Assembly (NCBI GenBank): GCA_005881085.1
Contig: VBGU01000018.1
Location: 1-6,750, forward strand
Length of the DNA stretch: 6,750 bases
Reading direction: 5' to 3'
Source: Chloroflexota bacterium
GTDB taxonomy: Bacteria; Chloroflexota; Limnocylindria; P2-11E
Both the position numbers and the translations under genes were made by a program. This document shows positions 1 through 4,201 of this stretch, one piece after another (positions within the stretch are counted from its first letter, which is position 1; each line of letters starts with the position of its first letter). The notes under the pieces were generated by a model that was given only the letters and a program-made list of their open reading frames with translations, searched no databases and was not told where the DNA came from.

Positions 1-1
1 T

Positions 2-1528
2 GCGTCGCTCGACCTCGAGCACCGGCTACGCACCGCGGTCAAGTCCGCGCGAGACCTGGTTCCGGCTGACGCGGCCGCCGTGTTCCTCCCCAACGACGAG
101 GGCGATGCGCTCGTCGTCCGAGCGCACGCCGGCCTCTCGGCGAGCTACGCGGCGGGACAGCGACTGCCGACGGACGAGGTCCGCGCCCAATTCCGCGCCG
201 CCGGTGAGCACGTGATCCTGGACATGCCGTCGGGGAGCATCGGCGACCATACTCTGATCGAGGCCGAGGGCCTCGCCAAGCTGCTCTCGATACCGCTCTT
301 CTTCCGTGGAAAGCTGATGGGCGCGCTCGTTAGCTACACGAAGGATCCGAAGCGCGTGTTCCAGCCGGACGACATCGAGGTCGCTCACCTCCTCGCCGCG
401 ACGACGGCGATCGGGATCACAAATTCCCGCTTGTACGCCGAGGCCCTCGCGGCGGAAGACCTGCATCGGCACCTTCTCGACGCGCTCGGCGACGGCGTCC
501 TGATCGGCTGGCCGAATGGCCGGTACGAGACCAATCCGCGGGCGAAGGAAATACTGGGCGTCGGCGAGTTCGAGACGCTCGGGGAGCTTCGCGCCGCGGT
601 CGATGTCAAAGACCTCATGACCGGAGAGCCCATCCCTGCCGGGGCCTATCCTCTCGATCGCGCACTAAAGGGCGAGAAGAGCGAGGGCGAGTTCTATGTG
701 ACGCGCCCCGAGACCGGCGAGCGACGCGATGTCGAGGTCAGTGCCGCACCGGTGCGGGGTCCGAAGGGCGAGGTCGTCGCCGGGGTCATGACGCTGCACG
801 ACATCACCGACCTCCTAGCGAGCGAGCGCGAGCGGGAGCAGTTCCTGTCGATCGTGTCGCACGAGCTCCGAACGCCGCTCACGCCGCTCAAAGCGCTTGC
901 CCAGCTCGTCCGCTCGCGGATGCGCCGCGCAAAGACGCAGGGCACGGAGCTCGACATGGAATCCCTGGATCGCAACCTCGCCGCGATCGAGCGGCAGGTG
1001 GATCGGATGAACGGTCTCGTCAACGATCTGCTGTCAGTCTCGCGCGCCGAGAAGGGCTCGTTAAGCATGGAGCGGGTGCCGTACGACCTCGCCGTCGTGG
1101 TTCGCGAGGTCGTCCAGAGGTACATCGACGCGACCCTGGAGGAAGGCCGCCACACGTTCACGCTCGAGGTCCCCGCGAGCGTCCCGGCCCACGGTGACCA
1201 GTCCCGCGTCGAGCAATTGCTCATGAACCTCGTGGGCAACGCGGTGAAGTACTCACCGACCGGCGGGCCGATCCGCGTGGTGCTCGCCGCCCATGACCGT
1301 AGCGCCGAGATCGCGATCAGAGACGAAGGCATCGGGATCCCGGCCGACGACATAGGGAAGCTCGGCCATCCGTTCGTCCGCGGGGCGGGGCGAGCCGCAA
1401 CCTTCGCCGGGATGGGCGTCGGTCTTTATGTCGCGCGGATCGTGGCCGAGGCGCACGCCGGTTCGCTCGGGCTCGAAAGCGATGGCGACGGCAAAGGGAC
1501 GACCGTGCGGGTGAAACTGCCTCTCTAG
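2..1528 (+). CDS. GAF-PAS sensor histidine kinase, 5'-truncated by window edge
   Basis: Cytoplasmic sensor kinase that would autophosphorylate on His and pass phosphate to a response regulator. The frame is open from base 2, so the true start lies upstream; the GTG at 80 falls inside the GAF fold and is not a credible start. Visible order: GAF domain (about 2-445), PAS domain (about 461-810, ending in the usual HDITDL junction), HisKA (about 830-1045) and HATPase_c (about 1190-1525). The H-box reads SIVSHELRTPL with the phosphoacceptor His codon at 860-862, and the HELRT context keeps the Glu and Thr of HisKA-type kinases. The N-box Asn is at 1238-1240 (NLVGNAVKYSP), the G1 box DEGIGIP starts at 1322, and the G2 box GMGVGLYVARIV is near 1412-1447. 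No membrane segment is visible, so the ligand is probably cytosolic and is unknown. No regulator follows it on the same strand; the nearest receiver gene lies beyond the phosphatase on the opposite strand, so pairing is unproven. Confidence 0.93.
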   Translation, partial: ASLDLEHRLRTAVKSARDLVPADAAAVFLPNDEGDALVVRAHAGLSASYAAGQRLPTDEVRAQFRAAGEHVILDMPSGSIGDHTLIEAEGLAKLLSIPLFFRGKLMGALVSYTKDPKRVFQPDDIEVAHLLAATTAIGITNSRLYAEALAAEDLHRHLLDALGDGVLIGWPNGRYETNPRAKEILGVGEFETLGELRAAVDVKDLMTGEPIPAGAYPLDRALKGEKSEGEFYVTRPETGERRDVEVSAAPVRGPKGEVVAGVMTLHDITDLLASEREREQFLSIVSHELRTPLTPLKALAQLVRSRMRRAKTQGTELDMESLDRNLAAIERQVDRMNGLVNDLLSVSRAEKGSLSMERVPYDLAVVVREVVQRYIDATLEEGRHTFTLEVPASVPAHGDQSRVEQLLMNLVGNAVKYSPTGGPIRVVLAAHDRSAEIAIRDEGIGIPADDIGKLGHPFVRGAGRAATFAGMGVGLYVARIVAEAHAGSLGLESDGDGKGTTVRVKLPL

Positions 1529-1536
1529 CGGATCGG

Positions 1537-1621
1537 TGCCGGAGGAGGGACTCGAACCCTCATGGGCTTTCGCCCAGCAGATTTTGAGGCTGCCACGTCT
1601 AGCCGATTGCGTCACTCCGGC
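1537..1621 (-). tRNA. tRNA-Leu(CAA)
   Basis: The 85-nt reverse complement folds as a class II (long variable arm) tRNA. The acceptor stem GCCGGAG/CTCCGGC is perfect, followed by discriminator A73. The D arm closes with ACG/CGT, and the D loop contains GG. The anticodon loop is CTCAAAA with anticodon CAA at 1586-1584, decoding UUG. The variable arm is a 5-bp TGGGC/GCCCA stem with a GAAA loop, and the T arm is GAGGG-TTCGAGT-CCCTC. A73 and the long variable arm agree with leucine identity. The 3' CCA is not encoded (CCG follows the discriminator), so a CCA-adding enzyme must finish it. The inner pair of the anticodon stem is a C31-U39 mismatch (bases 1589 and 1581). The gene sits 8 bp after the phosphatase stop and 8 bp from the converging kinase stop. 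Confidence 0.95.
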
Positions 1622-1629
1622 TTGTCGTT

Positions 1630-2442
1630 TCATATTCTAGGTTTCGCGAGCAACGCGACCGCAGCCTTCGCGAGTCGCGGATTGGCGATCACAACCTGCC
1701 GCTCGTTCCACGCCGCGTCCTTCCCGGTCTTCAGAGATAACACCGCGGCGCCGGCCTCGCGCGCGATAAGCGCGGGCGCGGCGACGTCCCATGGCGAGAG
1801 CGCGGAGTGCACAAAGAGATCGAACCGGCCCATCGCGAGATAGGAGATCTCGAGCCCGGCGGATCCGATCACGCGCAGACGCGCGCAGGTCGCGTTCAGG
1901 GTCGTGAAACGCGAATCCTTCTTCGTCGTCTCGCCGAATCCCAGACTCGCGACCGCGAATGCATCCGGGAGTCGGCTCACTCGTGACACCCGGATCGGTG
2001 CGCCGTTCCGCGTCGCACCGGCCCCCTCGGATGCCATGAACGTCTCGCCCGTTCGCGGGGCATGGACAGCTCCCGCGCGCGCCTTGCCGTCCTCGACGTA
2101 TCCAATGAGCACGCAGTAGAAAGGGAGGCCGCGGCTGAAGTTGAGCGTGCCGTCGAGCGGGTCGACGACCCAGAGGCGCTCGACATCGACGACCCCCTTG
2201 CGAACGCTCTCCTCCGCGAGGATTGGGATTCGCGAGTCGTGGGCCGAGAGCCGCGAGATGATCGCCCGTTCGGCGGCGTGATCCGCCGCGGTTGCGAAGT
2301 TAGCGCGCCCGCGCTTGCGGGTGACGATCGCGGTGTCGTCGAGAGCGATCGCGTCACCTACGGAAATGGCGGTCTGGGCGGCAAGGCGCGCAAGCCTCGC
2401 GAAGCGGGCATGGTCGCGCGAGCTAGTTTTGGCCTCCGGCAT
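1630..2442 (-). CDS. inositol monophosphatase family phosphatase
   Basis: A 270-aa Mg2+-dependent, Li+-sensitive-type sugar/inositol phosphatase, the usual length for the family. Motifs in order are: the metal-binding Glu in ILAEES (E77 or E78); the signature WVVDPLDGTLNF (D94, L96, D97, G98, T99), whose two Asp and main-chain carbonyl bind the metals; the C-terminal GSAGLEISYLAMGRFD segment; and SPWDVAAPALIAREAG with metal-ligand D219. All expected catalytic residues are present, so it should be active. The substrate cannot be read from sequence: inositol-1-phosphate, histidinol-phosphate (HisN-like) and other phosphomonoesters are all handled by relatives. The ATG at 2442 lies within the end of the upstream response regulator gene (20-bp overlap) and has no evident ribosome-binding site, so translation is probably coupled. 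No in-frame alternative start is obvious. Confidence 0.9.
   Translation of the reverse strand: MPEAKTSSRDHARFARLARLAAQTAISVGDAIALDDTAIVTRKRGRANFATAADHAAERAIISRLSAHDSRIPILAEESVRKGVVDVERLWVVDPLDGTLNFSRGLPFYCVLIGYVEDGKARAGAVHAPRTGETFMASEGAGATRNGAPIRVSRVSRLPDAFAVASLGFGETTKKDSRFTTLNATCARLRVIGSAGLEISYLAMGRFDLFVHSALSPWDVAAPALIAREAGAAVLSLKTGKDAAWNERQVVIANPRLAKAAVALLAKPRI
1634..1639 (-). promoter_or_regulatory. candidate -10 box for tRNA-Leu
   Basis: Read on the - strand this is TAGAAT, matching 5 of 6 bases of TATAAT, in otherwise very GC-rich sequence. It lies 12 nt upstream of the mature tRNA 5' end, so transcription would start roughly 5-6 nt before the tRNA. It overlaps the last codons of the phosphatase gene. 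No convincing -35 hexamer is visible at 16-18 bp spacing, and read-through from the phosphatase gene is an alternative source of the transcript. Confidence 0.35.
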
Positions 2443-2833
2443 CGGCAGGGCAGAGTACCCGGACCTGCTCCAGGAGATCGTTCAGATCGAAGGGTTTCGA
2501 GATCACGTCCTTGATGCCCCGCTGGGCGAAGTCGCTGTCGTACTGATTCGTCGCCGCACTGACGAAGAGCACCGGCATGTCGCGGATGTCGTTGTCGGCC
2601 CGAACGCGATCGAACACCTCAAACCCATCGAGTCCCGGCATCATGATGTCGAGGATGAGGAGGTCGGCGTGCACCTGACGGACAACCTCGATCACCAGCG
2701 CGCCATCGGACACGACGACGGACTGGTATCCGTCCTCGTCGTTGATCGAATCGCGCAGCAACGAGGCGATCGGTTCGTCGTCCTCGCCGATGACGACGAC
2801 CTTCTTCTTACGGTCTTCGGTCATGCTTTGCAC
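2423..2833 (-). CDS. single-domain response regulator (CheY-like receiver)
   Basis: A receiver domain with no output domain, about 133-136 aa. Numbering from the GTG at 2833: the acidic pocket is E17-D18-D19, the phosphoacceptor is D62 in LLILDIMMPGLDG, the switch Ser is S92 in VLFVSAAT, and the conserved Lys is K113 in SKPF. The active site is therefore complete. Proteins of this kind act by protein-protein contact or as phosphorelay intermediates. The start is uncertain: GTG at 2833 (MQSMTED) or ATG at 2824 (MTED). Neither has a Shine-Dalgarno sequence, and the GTG sits one promoter-length after a TAGATT box. It overlaps the phosphatase gene by 20 bp, so the two probably form an operon, and it diverges from the ECF sigma gene. 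Its kinase partner is unknown; the kinase ending at 1528 is a candidate by proximity only. Confidence 0.92.
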   Translation of the reverse strand: MQSMTEDRKKKVVVIGEDDEPIASLLRDSINDEDGYQSVVVSDGALVIEVVRQVHADLLILDIMMPGLDGFEVFDRVRADNDIRDMPVLFVSAATNQYDSDFAQRGIKDVISKPFDLNDLLEQVRVLCPADAGGQN

Positions 2834-2877
2834 GGGGCAATCTACAGAAGAAGCTGCGGACAGGCGAAAGTTCGCTG
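2834..2877. promoter_or_regulatory. short divergent intergenic region (response regulator / ECF sigma)
   Basis: Only 44-53 bp separates the two divergent start codons, depending on the starts chosen, so promoters for both directions must overlap or reach into coding sequence. The best element is a - strand TAGATT at 2844-2839, 5 nt before the GTG at 2833, which would suit a leaderless transcript for the response regulator. I see no good -35 box for it, and no clear ECF-type promoter for the sigma gene. Confidence 0.3.
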
Positions 2878-3471
2878 ATGCGGCCGGAACTCGGGGGAGC
2901 GAGCGATGTGCTCCTCGATCGGGCGCGCCGTGGCGACGCCCGCGCTTTCGAGCAGCTTGCTCTCGAGATCGAGCGGCCTCTCTTTCGGCATGCGGCTCGG
3001 ATGCTTGGTCATGACGACGCGGAAGACTGCGTGCAAGACGCGCTCCTTTCCGCCTGGAAATCGATGGCGTCGTTCGAAGGAACCTCGTTTCGCGCGTGGG
3101 TGTTTCGGATCGTGACCAACCGCGCTCTCGATCGGCTCCGCTCGAGGAAGCGACGTCCAGAGCTGCCGCTCGATCCGCCGTCGGAGACTGACGATTCGAT
3201 GAGCTGGGCTGAACCTGTCGCGCGGGGCCCTGAGCTCGCCGATCTCGCCGGCGATCGCGAAGCGTTGCGCGTCGTCGAGGACGCGCTCGCGACCATACCG
3301 GCCGATCAGCGCGCCGCCCTGCTCCTACGGGACGTCGAAGGCTTCGCGTACGAGGAGATCGCGACGATCACGTCGACCGAGATCGGAACCGTGAAGTCGC
3401 GTATCCATAGGGGCCGTGTCGCGGTAAGAAACATCCTGATCGGCCGTGGCTGGAAGGGATCAAGCGGGTGA
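2878..3471 (+). CDS. ECF-family RNA polymerase sigma factor
   Basis: A 197-aa sigma-70-family factor with only regions 2 and 4, the extracytoplasmic-function type that directs RNA polymerase to stress or envelope promoters. Region 2 spans roughly residues 9-95: region 2.2 contains DAEDCVQDALLSAWKS and region 2.4 FRAWVFRIVTNRALDRLR. An acidic and proline-rich linker of about 40 residues follows. Region 4 covers about 135-190 with LATIPADQRAALLLRDVEGF and the helix-turn-helix EEIATITSTEIGTVKSRIHRGR. The ATG at 2878 lacks a good ribosome-binding site. A GTG at 2908 is in frame, is preceded by GGGAG at 2895-2899 with 8-nt spacing, and would still give a plausible ECF N-terminus, so the start is unsettled. 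The next gene, 47 bp downstream, encodes a zinc-finger anti-sigma factor, the usual partner arrangement. Confidence 0.93.
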   Translation: MRPELGGASDVLLDRARRGDARAFEQLALEIERPLFRHAARMLGHDDAEDCVQDALLSAWKSMASFEGTSFRAWVFRIVTNRALDRLRSRKRRPELPLDPPSETDDSMSWAEPVARGPELADLAGDREALRVVEDALATIPADQRAALLLRDVEGFAYEEIATITSTEIGTVKSRIHRGRVAVRNILIGRGWKGSSG

Positions 3472-3505
3472 GGGAACCGGTCGCGCGGCGCGGCGTTCTA
3501 AGGAT

Positions 3506-3511
3506 AGGAGG
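3506..3511 (+). promoter_or_regulatory. strong Shine-Dalgarno for anti-sigma gene
   Basis: A perfect AGGAGG lies 7 nt before the GTG at 3519 and fixes that GTG as the start. It is the only textbook ribosome-binding site in the window, and it shows that the host ribosome uses the canonical anti-SD sequence. Confidence 0.85.
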
Positions 3512-3518
3512 CTAGACC

Positions 3519-4184
3519 GTGCATCCGTTCGGCGACCTTTCGGCGTACCTGGACGGCGCGCTTTCGTCCGAGGCTCGGGCCTCGGTGCAGGCGCACCTCG
3601 ACACGTGCGCGCTTTGCCGGACGCGTCTGGCGGAGCTTCGCGGCACCGCGCGGCTCATCGCGGCGCTTCCGAACCCGGTCCCGTCCCGCTCGCTCGTCCC
3701 GCGCGTGTCGGTGCCGTTCTGGCTCGCTCCGCTCCGTACGTTCTCGACCTTCGCGAGTGGGGCCGCGATCTTCCTGTTCCTTGCCTCGGCGGTGATCGCG
3801 TCCTTCCCGCGCACCGCCGGGACCGCTGCTGCGCCCGCCCCCGCCGCGTCGCAGCCGGCCGCCTTCAGCGTCGGGGGCGCCTCCGCGGCATCACCGAGCC
3901 CGCAAGATGTGAAGGGTTCGGCTCCCAGCCCAGCGCCTGTCGTGAGCAGCGACCGGACCGCGGCCGCCCCTTCGGCCGCGCCGGCCGACACTGCTAAGGA
4001 GATCGGCCGCCAGGGTTCGGCGCCTCCCTCCTCGAACCCGGTGGGGGACCAGACCGCACGCCTGAACCGAGCTACCGAACCGGCGCCCTTCGCATTCCTT
4101 CTTTCGCCCTGGCTCTGGCTTGTCCTGGCGCTAGCGTTTGGGGCGCTGTCGTTCATCGTCGGCCGGAGGCTCCGCTCGGCATAG
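3519..4184 (+). CDS. zinc-finger anti-sigma factor with two membrane segments
   Basis: Probable membrane-bound inhibitor of the ECF sigma factor encoded just upstream. The N-terminal 50 residues form a ZAS domain: an acidic/hydrophobic first helix (DLSAYLDGALS) followed by the HxxxCxxC motif at H26, C30 and C33 (HLDTCALC). This is established as the sigma-binding fold of the RsrA/ChrR type. A first transmembrane helix lies at about 75-96. Then comes a low-complexity Ala/Pro/Ser-rich stretch of about 94 residues (97-190), and a second transmembrane helix at about 191-214 ending in GRRLRSA. Positive charges at the C-terminus and the cytoplasmic ZAS domain predict both ends inside and the linker outside. 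Most ZAS anti-sigmas have one membrane helix, so the second one and the long disordered loop are unusual; the loop could be the sensing or cleavage region (inference). The start is GTG, set by AGGAGG at 3506. polA begins 17 bp after the stop. Confidence 0.85.
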   Translation: MHPFGDLSAYLDGALSSEARASVQAHLDTCALCRTRLAELRGTARLIAALPNPVPSRSLVPRVSVPFWLAPLRTFSTFASGAAIFLFLASAVIASFPRTAGTAAAPAPAASQPAAFSVGGASAASPSPQDVKGSAPSPAPVVSSDRTAAAPSAAPADTAKEIGRQGSAPPSSNPVGDQTARLNRATEPAPFAFLLSPWLWLVLALAFGALSFIVGRRLRSA

Positions 4185-4189
4185 CGCGC

Positions 4190-4195
4190 GATACT
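4190..4195 (+). promoter_or_regulatory. possible -10 box for polA (leaderless start)
   Basis: GATACT matches 4 of 6 bases of TATAAT and ends exactly 6 nt before the polA GTG, the spacing expected if transcription began at the start codon. polA has no Shine-Dalgarno in the 17-bp gap. No -35 element is visible, so co-transcription from the sigma/anti-sigma genes is equally possible. Confidence 0.25.
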
Positions 4196-4201
4196 CGTCT
4201 G

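Noticed and set aside
80..1528. Kinase gene starting at GTG 80
   Set aside because: The frame is open to base 2 and the upstream residues form the expected first helix and strand of the GAF domain, so the gene is cut by the window edge.
2850..2875. ECF-type autoregulatory promoter (GAAC-like -35) between the divergent genes
   Set aside because: A GAACTTT occurs on the - strand, facing the response regulator, but no matching -10 element lies at 16-17 bp and none faces the sigma gene.
2062..2878. Plus-strand open frames opposite the phosphatase and response regulator
   Set aside because: They are opposite genes whose catalytic motifs read cleanly on the - strand; their translations show no family features.
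4165..4201. Terminator between the anti-sigma gene and polA
   Set aside because: Only short GC self-complementarity around the stop codon, with no adequate loop and no T-run.
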